NCBI RefSeq assembly: GCF_023705585.1
Contig: NZ_BOQE01000001.1
Span: 2,574,710-2,638,709 of the forward strand
DNA from: Collibacillus ludicampi
GTDB taxonomy: Bacteria; Bacillota; Bacilli; Tumebacillales; BOQE01
Direction of reading: 5' to 3'
DNA: 64,000 nucleotides
The notes below the pieces were generated by a model. It searched no databases. It saw only the letters and a program-made list of their open reading frames with translations, and had not been told where the DNA came from. Of this stretch, positions 19,182 through 28,045 are shown piece by piece. Each line of letters opens with the position of its first letter. Position 1 is the stretch's first letter. The position numbers and the translations under genes were made by a program.

Positions 19182-19436
19182 ATGCAGGAAGAGCGCTATG
19201 CCGGACAGGGGTATAATAATGAAGCGCTTTTACGCGCGGCACAAGTCGTCGGAGGCAAAGAATCAAAAGAAGTGAATCGCATGACGAAGGATCAGGAACA
19301 TGATGAAGGGGCTCTCATGTATACGTACGTACAAGTGATGGATGCGTACCGAGAGGGGACGGTCGATAATCACATCGATGATTCCAAGAACGGAGTAGAT
19401 TCGATACCCCAAACCGGTTATGAAGGAACGAGTTGA
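19182..19436 (+). CDS. Unknown 84-residue hydrophilic protein at end of pdh operon
   Basis: Small acidic protein of no recognised family, rich in Glu, Asp, Gln and Tyr, with no membrane segment. AGGAGGGAG precedes the ATG and it lies 24 bases after pdhD, before a terminator, so it is probably cotranscribed with the pyruvate dehydrogenase genes. Function not inferred. Confidence 0.65.
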   Translation: MQEERYAGQGYNNEALLRAAQVVGGKESKEVNRMTKDQEHDEGALMYTYVQVMDAYREGTVDNHIDDSKNGVDSIPQTGYEGTS

Positions 19437-19450
19437 AGAACGGTTCACAA

Positions 19451-19480
19451 TGCATCCCCTAGATTCAGGGGATGCAATTT
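19451..19480 (+). terminator. Terminator of the pdh operon
   Basis: TGCATCCCCT-agattc-AGGGGATGCA, a perfect 10-bp stem, followed by ATTTTATT. Confidence 0.75.
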
Positions 19481-19502
19481 TATTGAATACATACAAAGGA
19501 TT

Positions 19503-19531
19503 TTGAAAATTTGGCACGAACATATTATCTA
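19503..19531 (+). promoter_or_regulatory. Candidate sigma-A promoter of the kinase gene
   Basis: TTGAAA (19503-19508), 17-base spacer, TATCTA (19526-19531). Confidence 0.4.
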
Positions 19532-19611
19532 ATGAACAACTATTGATAAGTTCAAATAAGGATGTGATGGCACACACAGCGAGGTTTGATGAGTTGGGAA
19601 GAGGTGATCAC

Positions 19612-20877
19612 TTGGTCATTAAAGATTTCATTATTAATATTTTTATCATTATTATGACGATTATTCCGACATTCTCCTATCATTTTCATAATAGGAAAAT
19701 GGAGCGGGTATCTATCGCGTTATCTTCAGCAATCTCAATTGTCTTATGCATGACATTTCCATCTACCGTGCTCCCGGGACATATATATGATATGCGTTTC
19801 ATTCCTCTTCTGATAGGAATTTTGTACGGCGGCTACAAAACAGGGGTATTCCTGGCAGGGATTTTATTGGGATATAGGTATTATTTGGGGGATGACGGTT
19901 TTTACACGACTCTGTTTTCTTATCCTTGGGTCATCGTACTCACCATTTTCTTCAGTTATCGGTTTCATCAATTCAATCGTTTTTATAAGCAAACCATCGT
20001 GATCGGTCTTACCATGCTGCAAACATCCTTGGTCATCATGATCAGACTCATTCGTTTTGAGGATTATGATAGAAGAATTCTGTCATTTTTCCTCGTTTAT
20101 ATGTTTATGAACGTGTTAGCTGCATGGCTGGCACATTACTTAATCGAAGTGATTTTGGAAAACAAAGTAATGAAGGTTGAAGTGCAGCATGCGGAGAAGA
20201 TGCATGTCATCGGTGAACTAGCCGCTTCGATCGCTCATGAGATTCGCAATCCGATGACAGTTGCCCGCGGATTCATGCAACTGTTGAGTCAACGGGAAAA
20301 AGATGAGCAAAATCGGAAATATATGAATATGGCCATTCAGGAACTCGATCGGGCTGAGTCGATTATTAACGATTATTTGTCGTTGGCAAAGCCTCAATTA
20401 GAGAAGACGGAAACGATCTATGTCGGTCAATTGCTTCATCAGGTTACGAGTGTTATCTCATCATTCGCGTTAATTAATGGAGTCGTCATCCGTACATACT
20501 CACAGGATCATTTATGTATTCGCGGGAATTCACATAAGCTCACGCAGGTATTGATCAATATCACTAAAAACGGAATTGAGGCAATGCCACAAGGCGGTAC
20601 GTTGCAGATCATCGCTTCGAAACATGAGGAATTTATAAGGATCGATGTGATCGATACGGGAGTGGGCATGAGTAAAAAGGAGCTGGGTCGATTGGGCAGC
20701 CCCTTTTATTCGACCAAAGAAAAAGGAACAGGTTTAGGTTTGATGGTCTCTTACCAGATCATCGAATCCATGGGCGGGAAAATATATGTGGAGAGCGAGA
20801 AAGGGAAAGGAACCTGTTTTTCCGTGATGCTTCCCGCGGTAGTTCTCAAGAATGCGAATCACAAAAAAGTGGTTTGA
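19612..20877 (+). CDS. Membrane sensor histidine kinase, KinB-like (sporulation)
   Basis: About 421 residues. The N-terminal ~180 residues hold five to six hydrophobic segments of the 5TM/LYT type (with DMRFIPLLIGILYGGYK). Then the HisKA H-box SIAHEIRNPM, and the HATPase with ITKNGIEAMP, DTGVGMS and GTGLGL. This is the layout of KinB and related kinases that feed the sporulation phosphorelay. No response regulator is adjacent, as for orphan phosphorelay kinases. TTG 19612 follows AAGAGGTGA; upstream ATG 19543 has no ribosome site. Confidence 0.82.
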   Translation: MVIKDFIINIFIIIMTIIPTFSYHFHNRKMERVSIALSSAISIVLCMTFPSTVLPGHIYDMRFIPLLIGILYGGYKTGVFLAGILLGYRYYLGDDGFYTTLFSYPWVIVLTIFFSYRFHQFNRFYKQTIVIGLTMLQTSLVIMIRLIRFEDYDRRILSFFLVYMFMNVLAAWLAHYLIEVILENKVMKVEVQHAEKMHVIGELAASIAHEIRNPMTVARGFMQLLSQREKDEQNRKYMNMAIQELDRAESIINDYLSLAKPQLEKTETIYVGQLLHQVTSVISSFALINGVVIRTYSQDHLCIRGNSHKLTQVLINITKNGIEAMPQGGTLQIIASKHEEFIRIDVIDTGVGMSKKELGRLGSPFYSTKEKGTGLGLMVSYQIIESMGGKIYVESEKGKGTCFSVMLPAVVLKNANHKKVV

Positions 20878-20880
20878 GGG

Positions 20881-20907
20881 AAAGGAAAACCGCTCCAGTT
20901 GGAGCGG
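20881..20907 (-). terminator. Terminator of the tandem-repeat protein gene
   Basis: CCGCTCC-agtt-GGAGCGG; on the minus strand the stem is followed by TTTTCCTTT. Confidence 0.7.
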
Positions 20908-20927
20908 CGAAATCAGGTATATCATTC

Positions 20928-21767
20928 TTAATTATAGTTGGTATAGGAAGGTCCTTCTTCGGATTGTCGGTCTGCTTGCAATGTCTGTTGCAGAGCGCTT
21001 TGATTGACGAAAGACGAACCGGTAGCTCCTTGGTAACCGCGATAACCGGCTTGTACATTATAGTTGGTGACGGAAGGTCCCTCATTGGGAGCAAACTGAC
21101 GGTCAGCGCGCAGAACTTGCTGTAAAGAGTTCTGATTGACAGAGGATTGCGCAGTTCCTTGATAATTTTGTTGATAAGCGCCTTGTGTGTTGTAATTGGT
21201 GACGGAAGGTCCTTCGTTGGGAGCAAATTGTTGGTCGGCACGTAACGTTTGTTGTAAAACGTTTTGATTAACCGAAGACTGTCCCATGGTTCCTTGATAT
21301 TGGCTTTGGTAAGCACCGCCTTGCACATTATAGTTCGTATACGACGGTCCCTCATTCGCATTGGCTTGACGGTCTGCACGCAATACCTGTTGTAAAGCGT
21401 TTTGATTGACGGAGGTTTGACGAGTTCCTTGGTATTGTTGTTGATAAGCTCCTTGTACATTATAGTTGGTGACGGAAGGTCCTTCATTGGGAGCATACTG
21501 TCGATCCGCTTGCATGACTTGGGAAATTGCCCCTGCTGCATAATGAGGCTGTGCAAAACCAGATGGCCCAAACGAAGTTTGGCTCGTTGAGGCAACCGCT
21601 TGTTCGAGACGGTTACAAATTTGGATGATCTGCTGAAGTTGCGATGAAGCATTCGATTCTTGTGAACTCAATTGATTTAAAATTTGGGTGTTTCTCGCTT
21701 CATTTTGTGCGAGGCGTTGCGATAATTGTCGAATTTGGTTTAGATCTTGTTGAATCGAGCTCCACAT
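20928..21767 (-). CDS. Tandem-repeat protein, probable spore-surface component
   Basis: 279 residues, no family recognised. Residues 1-60 are a Gln-rich coiled-coil-like head. From ~80 on there are five copies of a unit of about 44 residues with core VNQNALQQVLRADRQ, then APNEGPSVTNYN and QGAYQQ-YQGT. The last copy is truncated at TNYN. Low-complexity Q/N/Y/G composition without a signal peptide is typical of coat or exosporium proteins, and the surroundings are rich in sporulation genes. Function is inference. Confidence 0.8.
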   Translation of the reverse strand: MWSSIQQDLNQIRQLSQRLAQNEARNTQILNQLSSQESNASSQLQQIIQICNRLEQAVASTSQTSFGPSGFAQPHYAAGAISQVMQADRQYAPNEGPSVTNYNVQGAYQQQYQGTRQTSVNQNALQQVLRADRQANANEGPSYTNYNVQGGAYQSQYQGTMGQSSVNQNVLQQTLRADQQFAPNEGPSVTNYNTQGAYQQNYQGTAQSSVNQNSLQQVLRADRQFAPNEGPSVTNYNVQAGYRGYQGATGSSFVNQSALQQTLQADRQSEEGPSYTNYN

Positions 21768-21837
21768 AGTCGTACTCCTCCTCGGTATATATGGATTCGA
21801 TTCATAGTTTGTACATTCACTTCAAGACTATGCGTTT

Positions 21838-21900
21838 TTTAAAAAATGAAACGGTCGTCCATGTCTACGATGCGAATGCAATCGTAGAATGTACGACCGT
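21838..21900 (-). terminator. Terminator of the dehydrogenase gene
   Basis: ACGGTCGT (21851-21858) with ACGACCGT (21893-21900) and an inner stem CTACGAT/ATCGTAG. Read on the minus strand it ends in TTTCATTTTTT. Confidence 0.75.
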
Positions 21901-21918
21901 GTAACGAATCTTGACTGA

Positions 21919-22995
21919 TTATGCGAGTGCGGACCAGACTTCCAGTTTGGTTTTCACCCGGCGGATGACTTCGTCGGTGAAGTCGGTGGTGCTCGTGGAA
22001 CCACCTAAATCGGCTGTACGAATGCCTTCAACGATGGCCTCCAACGTACTTTCATAGATCGCACGGGACGCCCGTTCCGCTTCATCCGTATCAAAGTACG
22101 TGAGCAATGCGGCACCGGCTAAGATCATCGCCATCGGATTCGCCACGTTTTTGCCGTAAAGAGCAGGTGCGGTTCCGTGTGGTGCTTCCGCCATCACGAC
22201 TTTAGGATTGTAATTTTCATCGAAAGAGATGAGAAGAGATTCAGAACCTGCAATGGATCCAAACATTTGAAGAACGAGGTCTGAGAGGCAATCCCCATCA
22301 CGATTTAATGCGGGAATCACTAACGGTTCCCCGGATGTGTTCAAAAGAAGAGCATATGTTGCATCGATGAGTTGAGGATCATAGCGTACATCTTTGTTCT
22401 TTTCGGCGGCACGATCCATTTCTTCTTTCAGCATCCCTTCATAGACGGGAGAGACCGTGTATTTCGGACCACCAAACACTTTTGCTTTCATTTTGCGTGC
22501 TTGAATGAATGCAAATTCGGCTACGCCCCGGCAGGTGCGGCGAGTAATCTTTTCTGTGCGGTAAGCGATCTCATCGAGACCTTCGCCTTCTCGCCATTCT
22601 TTGGCACCGTATGCATCATCGACGGCCATGCGGACGACGGAAATCGGTGCGTGCACACCCGGCAACGGATTTACACCCGGAATCCTTCTGCCTGTACGGA
22701 TAATGACCGTACCGTCGATTCCCTTACGCAGAATCGCATTGGGGGAGCCGACATCTCCCTTTGCTTCCGGGGTGATCGTCGCTGCTTTAATGCCATAACC
22801 ATATTGGCACATAGCGGCTGCCGCGTCATGAACCACTTGATTATTGGTTGCACGGCGATTTTCCAAAGATAAATCAAAGTGTTTAAACTCGATATCAACA
22901 CCCGTTACGGAAGGATCGAGCACCCGCAAAGCTTCTTCCAAAAGCTCTTGTCCGGTTTGGTCACCTTCCATAACAACTACCGTTTTCTTTTCCAC
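21919..22995 (-). CDS. Isocitrate/isopropylmalate dehydrogenase family enzyme
   Basis: 358-residue beta-decarboxylating dehydrogenase. Family marks: VVMEGDQTGQELLEEAL at the N-terminus, KAATITPEAKGDVGSPNAIL (substrate/cofactor loop), the R-x-G-R-R arginine region, GGPKYTVSP (catalytic lysine region), NRDGDCLSDLVLQ (metal-binding aspartates) and EAPHGTAP. The substrate-loop residues are unlike the textbook isocitrate and isopropylmalate enzymes as I remember them, so the substrate is left open. An IclR-type regulator lies directly upstream on the same strand, which suggests carbon-source control. Confidence 0.85.
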   Translation of the reverse strand: MEKKTVVVMEGDQTGQELLEEALRVLDPSVTGVDIEFKHFDLSLENRRATNNQVVHDAAAAMCQYGYGIKAATITPEAKGDVGSPNAILRKGIDGTVIIRTGRRIPGVNPLPGVHAPISVVRMAVDDAYGAKEWREGEGLDEIAYRTEKITRRTCRGVAEFAFIQARKMKAKVFGGPKYTVSPVYEGMLKEEMDRAAEKNKDVRYDPQLIDATYALLLNTSGEPLVIPALNRDGDCLSDLVLQMFGSIAGSESLLISFDENYNPKVVMAEAPHGTAPALYGKNVANPMAMILAGAALLTYFDTDEAERASRAIYESTLEAIVEGIRTADLGGSTSTTDFTDEVIRRVKTKLEVWSALA

Positions 22996-23176
22996 TGCGT
23001 ATCACCTCTTGCTTCACTTGATTACCTATATGATGAAAGGTCAATATTTCCCCGATAGTGTGTACATCTGTCGTACAATCCATTACCAAATGCTCTTGAT
23101 TGCCGCTCCTAGCATTGCTCGGCCGGTTTTGTCCTTCTTAGTAAAACGTTTAGGTTTAGAAAACCGATGAAAGCCA

Positions 23177-23929
23177 TTATCTCTTGAGCATCTTCATGAT
23201 CATGTCTGCCGAACGTTTGGCCGCTTCGGCAAAACGCTTCACCGCCTCATTTGTGAAACGCCCTACAGGGCCAGAAACGGATAAAGAAGCAATGAGTGTA
23301 CCATCGCGGTCAAAGATCGGTACGGCTACAGCGGCGGCACCTGGTTCCCTTTCTTCGATAGAGACGGCATACCCGTTTGCACGTGCTTTGTCAAGGGAAA
23401 CCAGGAATTCTTCACGATCCAGGTCACGCGGCCATGATGGGTCGTCGAACAGTTGCAAGACAGATTCCCTGTCATCCCAAGCTAAGAGAATTTTCCCTGA
23501 TGCACCTACATACAATGGCAGGCGTCTGCCAATATTGGCTACCCGACGAACCGGCTGATTGCTCTCGACCGCTTGTATGCGAATCCTCTCATTGCCTGCA
23601 CGAATATATAAAGAAATTGTTTCACCGAGCAAATCACGCAAGCGTGTCATTTCTGGAACGACGATCGATGAAAGATCATCCGATTGATAGACATTGCTGA
23701 CTAACTCAAGTACACTCCAACCGAGGCGATATTTGTCAGTGTGAGGGTGGCGTCGAATAAATCCTTTATTCTCCAGAGAAGAGAGCAGGCGATGAACGGT
23801 GCTTTTATGTAAATTGACTTTCTTGGCGATATCACTCAAACCGAGTTCCGTCTCGGTTCCCGCAAAACAAAGAAGGATATCCAATGCCCGTTCAACAGCC
23901 CGAACCGTTCCTTTTTCCTTATCCGTCAC
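23177..23929 (-). CDS. IclR-family transcriptional regulator
   Basis: 250 residues: winged helix-turn-helix near 20-75 (LSDIAKKVNLHKSTVHRLLS, SLENKGFIRR) and the IclR effector domain near 85-245 (RLPLYVGASGKILLA, ISIEEREPGAAAVAVP-like region, SVSGP). Such regulators act on catabolic operons in response to a small acid. Start GTG 23929 follows AAGGAGGGGG with 5-base spacing; the longer frame to 24055 lacks a ribosome site. Probably controls the adjacent dehydrogenase. Confidence 0.9.
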   Translation of the reverse strand: MTDKEKGTVRAVERALDILLCFAGTETELGLSDIAKKVNLHKSTVHRLLSSLENKGFIRRHPHTDKYRLGWSVLELVSNVYQSDDLSSIVVPEMTRLRDLLGETISLYIRAGNERIRIQAVESNQPVRRVANIGRRLPLYVGASGKILLAWDDRESVLQLFDDPSWPRDLDREEFLVSLDKARANGYAVSIEEREPGAAAVAVPIFDRDGTLIASLSVSGPVGRFTNEAVKRFAEAAKRSADMIMKMLKR

Positions 23930-24100
23930 CGTAACCCCCTCCTTACATAGAACGAGGTTTCGTGCTACGAAACTACGTTCCACTATATAGTATATCATTT
24001 TCCGTAAAAGATAAAGACCTTTTCGATTTTTAGGTGATTGATTCTTCATTTGCACGTAAGAATAAAGTAGACATTCATCATCGAGAAGGGGGACACATGT

Positions 24101-25042
24101 TTGGAAGAAAGGTGGAGAACGCTCGTCAAAGCTTTTTTTGCCGCGAGAAATCGCGCGTGGATCACCGGAGACGTAGAAGAATTACTCTCATTTTCTCTCG
24201 ACGGGCATGTCCGGCAAAGAATCATAAAAGATATACAACTATTGGGGCGTGCAGCGGAACAAAGAGGGTGTACGTATCGGGGAAGCAAAACCCGCCTGGA
24301 AATTCTGCGAGCACACTGTAAAGATCATGAATGTACACTCGATCTTCGCGAACATAAATTATGGTTCTATCAACAGGCAGGAGAAATCGAATCGACCGCA
24401 CGGTCGCAGAACATCCGTCTGCACTTAATAAATGAGGACATTTGGAAAATCCATGACGTACAGATTGAGTTTGAAAACAAACAAACGACGGGTTCCTTGA
24501 TTGCTACAGACGGGCCATCTCTGCTTTATGAAACGAATGAATACCGGGGGACGTATGACCGTCTTCGAGCATTCAAGTACGCGGAACTCTGGTGGAACGG
24601 TTTCAACCCGGGCTATCTCAAATTTCAAGTGGATTGTACAAACTATGTCTCACAAGTGATAGCGGCAGGCGGTTTCCCGATGGAGTTCCATGCGCGCAGG
24701 GATCGGGGATGGTGGTACAGACATAAGGGAGGAACTCATGATACATGGAGTTTCAGCTGGGCGGTTGCCAACGCTTTGCGCTTGTACTTGGAACATTCGC
24801 GCCGAACGCAGAGGGTCGAACACCCTTCCCAGCTCAAAATCGGGGATGTGATCTGTTACGATTGGGATGGTGACGGACGCTGGCAACATAATACGGTCGT
24901 CGTTGATTTTGATAACCAGGGGATGCCGCTCGTCAACGCGCATACGGTCGCCAGCCACCGCAGGTATTGGGACTACCAGGACAGTTACGCGTATACGGAG
25001 AGAACGCAATACCGTTTTTATCACATTCTCGATACGTTTTAA
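24101..25042 (+). CDS. Amidase_6-domain protein, putative Cys-type amidase/peptidase
   Basis: 313 residues. The C-terminal half (about 150-313) matches the putative amidase domain of Bacillales: YAELWWNGFNPGY, the nucleophile motif DCTNYVSQV, GDVICYDWDGDGRWQHN and VNAHT with candidate catalytic His residues. Residues 1-150 form a helical domain typical of the same family. No signal peptide is visible. Likely acts on peptides or cell-wall links. Start TTG 24101 follows AGAAGGGGGA; ATG 24097 is in another frame. Confidence 0.8.
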   Translation: MEERWRTLVKAFFAARNRAWITGDVEELLSFSLDGHVRQRIIKDIQLLGRAAEQRGCTYRGSKTRLEILRAHCKDHECTLDLREHKLWFYQQAGEIESTARSQNIRLHLINEDIWKIHDVQIEFENKQTTGSLIATDGPSLLYETNEYRGTYDRLRAFKYAELWWNGFNPGYLKFQVDCTNYVSQVIAAGGFPMEFHARRDRGWWYRHKGGTHDTWSFSWAVANALRLYLEHSRRTQRVEHPSQLKIGDVICYDWDGDGRWQHNTVVVDFDNQGMPLVNAHTVASHRRYWDYQDSYAYTERTQYRFYHILDTF

Positions 25043-25057
25043 GATGGTTCATGAATG

Positions 25058-25090
25058 GGAAAGAGCCCCGGAAATCCAGGGCTCCTCTTC
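25058..25090. terminator. Bidirectional hairpin between convergent genes
   Basis: GAGCCC (25063-25068) with GGGCTC (25079-25084). CTCTTC follows on the plus strand and CTTTCCC on the minus strand. Confidence 0.55.
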
Positions 25091-25097
25091 AAAGAGG

Positions 25098-25535
25098 TTA
25101 TCGTTTCGGCAAGCGGATCGTCCATACCCTTTTTTGCACGCGCACTTCACGGTTTTGCCATCGAACGGGTTTTTCTATGGGGATGACCCTTTCAAAATGT
25201 TCATAATAACTCTGCCACATCGCACCTTGATCATTGTTGGTTTTGGCTTCTTTTTGTACGGTGCGTCGCAAGCGCAAGTGGCCATCAACAAATTGCGCAT
25301 CGATATCGTTCGGTTGTTCTACATTCTTGAGGAACACGGAAATATGATATGCGTCGTCCGTCTCTTCAACTTTTACCTGGTTGTTAAACTCTTCAAACAC
25401 TTTTTCCAAATGATTGGGATGAAACCACTTCTCTACTTCGTTGAACATCTCTCTTAAAACGCTTTGTGGTTTATTGATTTCAGAAAATTTACTCGGGTAC
25501 GGTTCCCAATTGTCAGGCATTTGATCACGTTTCAT
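25098..25535 (-). CDS. Hsp20/alpha-crystallin-like protein
   Basis: 145 residues with a central domain (VKVEETDDAYHISVFLKNVE...DAQFVDGHLRLRRT) that reads as a divergent alpha-crystallin fold. The usual A-x-x-x-n-G-v-L strand is degenerate. The C-terminal end is basic. A second, clearer Hsp20-like gene lies at 30.6 kb. Its place among spore genes suggests a spore-coat or spore-core role. Start ATG 25535 follows AAAGAGGGA. Confidence 0.6.
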   Translation of the reverse strand: MKRDQMPDNWEPYPSKFSEINKPQSVLREMFNEVEKWFHPNHLEKVFEEFNNQVKVEETDDAYHISVFLKNVEQPNDIDAQFVDGHLRLRRTVQKEAKTNNDQGAMWQSYYEHFERVIPIEKPVRWQNREVRVQKRVWTIRLPKR

Positions 25536-25581
25536 GAAAATCCCTCTTTCCCGGCAAGAAAATCGATCGTTGGGTTTCTTT

Positions 25582-26205
25582 TTATGAATTCTGTGTACGA
25601 CTTTCACGACCCATGTAACTTTCGCGGGCGAGACGGGAAGGGCTTTCTCGCCTGAAACTGTCGCTTTCTTGCAGTCGACTCATACTTTCACTTCTTGCCC
25701 GTGAATGACTTTCGCTCCGGAATTGTGATTGGCTCTCAAGTTCTCTTTTGTTAATTGCCTGTGTCGAACTTTCTTTTTGTACAGCAGAAACGTCTGTAAC
25801 AAACTCTTTACAACCCAGGAATCCCCCGTGTCCTTGTGGCCAATCGATGATATCCGAATAGGTTATGGTTTCGTGAGAATTATCAATCGATCCCTGATTC
25901 CCTAATTTGAAAATTATTGCATCTAGTTTTTCAAGAATTTGATTGACCTCGTCGGAACGGACGCCCATAAATCTCGCTTTTTCCAGAAAGCTTCGTACAT
26001 CTGCCTGAACCTGCTCCACATCGCGTGCATATTCTCTCAACAGTTCGTAGGATTTCGTCATAAACTCGTGTTGATTGAATTGGCTTTCTCTAACAAGCTC
26101 AACCAGGTGTTCGATTTCCACAGACAACCTTTGAAAAGCTTCCGTTTGATGAAACGATTCCGCTTGGCGATAACTTGCATGGGTTCTCCCTTGAACTGGA
26201 TACAC
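25582..26205 (-). CDS. Coiled-coil protein with Arg/Ser/Glu-rich tail, putative spore-coat protein
   Basis: 207 residues, no family recognised. About 25-115 is helical (VEIEHLVELVRESQFNQHEF, then SYELLREYARDVEQVQADVR). The last ~55 residues are almost only Ser, Arg, Glu and Gln in SRSES/RESxSRL-like repeats. Such basic low-complexity tails occur in spore-coat proteins. Start is GTG 26205 because AAGGGAGG lies 8 bases upstream; ATG codons further up lack a ribosome site. Confidence 0.65.
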   Translation of the reverse strand: MYPVQGRTHASYRQAESFHQTEAFQRLSVEIEHLVELVRESQFNQHEFMTKSYELLREYARDVEQVQADVRSFLEKARFMGVRSDEVNQILEKLDAIIFKLGNQGSIDNSHETITYSDIIDWPQGHGGFLGCKEFVTDVSAVQKESSTQAINKRELESQSQFRSESHSRARSESMSRLQESDSFRRESPSRLARESYMGRESRTQNS

Positions 26206-26422
26206 GCACGGTTCCTCCCTTAAAGTTTTCTTCATCTGCCATACACAACATATTTCCCTCACTAGGTAAATGTTCAAAAATTGGGCATCTGCCTTCCAGT
26301 TCTGCCGAAGTAACCAAACGAAGTCAGTGGGGCTTGCAAGATTTTATGTTTTCCTGTGACTTGCAAGAAGGGAGTTCAATTTGTACTCTAAATATAGATT
26401 TGGTGATGAACGGAGGTACATC

Positions 26423-26881
26423 ATGCACATCGTTTTGGTAGAGCCGGAGATCCCGGCGAACACGGGAAATATCTCACGCACATGTGCGGCAACAGGTATC
26501 ACTTTGCATCTGGTGAGACCGCTTGGTTTTTCTACAGATGATAAGCATTTGAAGCGGGCGGGCCTCGATTACTGGCACCTGCTCGATTTACACTATCATG
26601 ACAGCTTCGATGACTTGAAGGCTAAATATCCGAACGGCCGTTTTTTTTATGCAACGACCAAGGCGAAACGTTGGTACAGTGAGTTTCAATATCGTGAAGA
26701 CGATTTTTTTGTATTCGGCAAGGAGACAAAAGGCTTGCCGGATGAACTGATACAAGAGAATATGGATACATGTATCCGCATTCCGATCCGGGCCGATGCT
26801 CGTTCTCTGAACTTGTCCAACGCGGTTGCGATCGTTGTATTTGAAGCGTTGCGCCAACTGAATTTTCCCGGGTTGCGTTAA
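26423..26881 (+). CDS. trmL: tRNA (cytidine/uridine-34 2'-O)-methyltransferase TrmL
   Basis: 152-residue SPOUT methyltransferase. HIVLVEPEIPANTGNISRTC at the start, GKETKGLP near residue 100 and RIPI-ADARSLNLSNAVAI in the trefoil knot are diagnostic. It methylates the ribose of wobble C34/U34 in tRNA-Leu species. Start ATG 26423 follows GGAGGT; the longer frame to 26381 lacks a site. Confidence 0.93.
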   Translation: MHIVLVEPEIPANTGNISRTCAATGITLHLVRPLGFSTDDKHLKRAGLDYWHLLDLHYHDSFDDLKAKYPNGRFFYATTKAKRWYSEFQYREDDFFVFGKETKGLPDELIQENMDTCIRIPIRADARSLNLSNAVAIVVFEALRQLNFPGLR

Positions 26882-26904
26882 TTTCCCAATGAGAGGAGTC
26901 GATT

Positions 26905-27747
26905 TTGTATATGAGCAATCAACAAATTCCAAGGACGCCGTACGCAATCATAGGCGGATCGAGCACTTTTTCCATACGGTTTCCGGAAGATCTTGAATTA
27001 CCCGATTGTGAAATACTTGCTGACGGTCTTGTTTTTGACACGCCCTATGGGACAAGCCCGAAATTCAAGTTGTTTCGTTTAGGAGACAAGGAGGTTCTCA
27101 CCGTCAAAATGCACGGTTGGCGGCCGAATGAAGTGACTCGTGCAGTCGCTTCCCAACAGTTGTTCTGGGTATTCGCCCAGGCAGGTGTTAAGAAGATCTA
27201 CGCGGAAGGTGGGGTCGGCGCCATCAACCATCTCTTGCGTACGCGAGATATCGTTGTTCCGACCGACTACATCGATCGCTCGATGAGAGTGGATGTCGGT
27301 TTGGGCGGCCCATACCTTCTCATCATGAGGCAGCCGACTTGTCCGCACGGACGCAAGCGGTTGGTTCGGGCTGCAGAACAAAACCCGATCGGCCGTGTAT
27401 TTGATCGCAGCATTTATGCCAATACGGACGGACGTCATTTCGAATCGGTAGCCGAGGTACAAGCATTGAAAATCCTCGGTGCCGATGTCGTCGGTCAGAG
27501 CATGTGCCCGGAAGTGTATCTTGCTCGGGAAATAGGGGCATGTTACGCGCGTCTCGACATGGTCGTGAATTATGCCGAAGGGATCGTGAAAGATTGGGAG
27601 CATGAGGTGCTGAAAGATATTTTTTACAACGAATCGAAGGCGATCGCTCGCATGCTCATCGACGCGATGAAGGATACACCTCTGAGCGAAGACTGCGGTT
27701 GTGCCGATCTGCGAAAAGATACATTGCTGCGCGATAACGAAGGGTAG
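26905..27747 (+). CDS. Nucleoside phosphorylase family protein (MTAP type)
   Basis: 280 residues. Family marks of PNP/MTAP phosphorylases: AIIGGSS at the start, the conserved MHGWRPNEVTRAVASQQ region and a mid-sequence IYAEGGVGAIN-like loop, and GQSMCPEVYLARE (substrate-binding Met/Glu region). Such enzymes split methylthioadenosine or a purine nucleoside with phosphate. Exact substrate not assigned. Start TTG 26905 has the better spacing to GAGAGGAG; ATG 26911 is possible. Confidence 0.82.
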   Translation: MYMSNQQIPRTPYAIIGGSSTFSIRFPEDLELPDCEILADGLVFDTPYGTSPKFKLFRLGDKEVLTVKMHGWRPNEVTRAVASQQLFWVFAQAGVKKIYAEGGVGAINHLLRTRDIVVPTDYIDRSMRVDVGLGGPYLLIMRQPTCPHGRKRLVRAAEQNPIGRVFDRSIYANTDGRHFESVAEVQALKILGADVVGQSMCPEVYLAREIGACYARLDMVVNYAEGIVKDWEHEVLKDIFYNESKAIARMLIDAMKDTPLSEDCGCADLRKDTLLRDNEG

Positions 27748-27753
27748 AATACA

Positions 27754-27797
27754 GAAAGCCAGCGAAAAAGGATATCCTCTTTCAGCTGGCTTTTCGT
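27754..27797. terminator. Bidirectional terminator
   Basis: AAAGCCAGC (27755-27763) with GCTGGCTTTT (27785-27794) around an inner AAAAAGGAT/ATCCTCTTT stem. U-runs form on both strands. Confidence 0.85.
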
Positions 27798-27802
27798 ATC
27801 GC

Positions 27803-28033
27803 TTAACGAATTACACCGACAGCACCGGTAGGACCGCCTGGACCTGATGGTGCGAATACGGTTTCCGGTGTTACCCCTCGGGTGAACGTGACGGCTCTCG
27901 GAGTAATTCTTTCAGCATCCCCGAGAATCACCGTGCCGGAGTTGGATACGGAGTTCACTTTCAAATAAGAAATCAGAAGATCCCCGTTTGTAATATCCAT
28001 TTTGATTCTGGCGCGATGCCTGCGCCTGCTCAT
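27803..28033 (-). CDS. GerPD/GerPE-like spore germination protein
   Basis: 76 residues. The core LKVNSVSNSGTVILGDAERI matches the small beta proteins of the gerP set (L-VN-VS-S-s-v-IGD). The N-terminus is Arg-rich and the C-terminus is Gly/Pro-rich. GerP proteins help germinants pass the spore coat. AGGAGGGG precedes the ATG. Last of three gerP-like genes read leftward. Confidence 0.72.
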   Translation of the reverse strand: MSRRRHRARIKMDITNGDLLISYLKVNSVSNSGTVILGDAERITPRAVTFTRGVTPETVFAPSGPGGPTGAVGVIR

Positions 28034-28045
28034 CGAATTCCCCTC

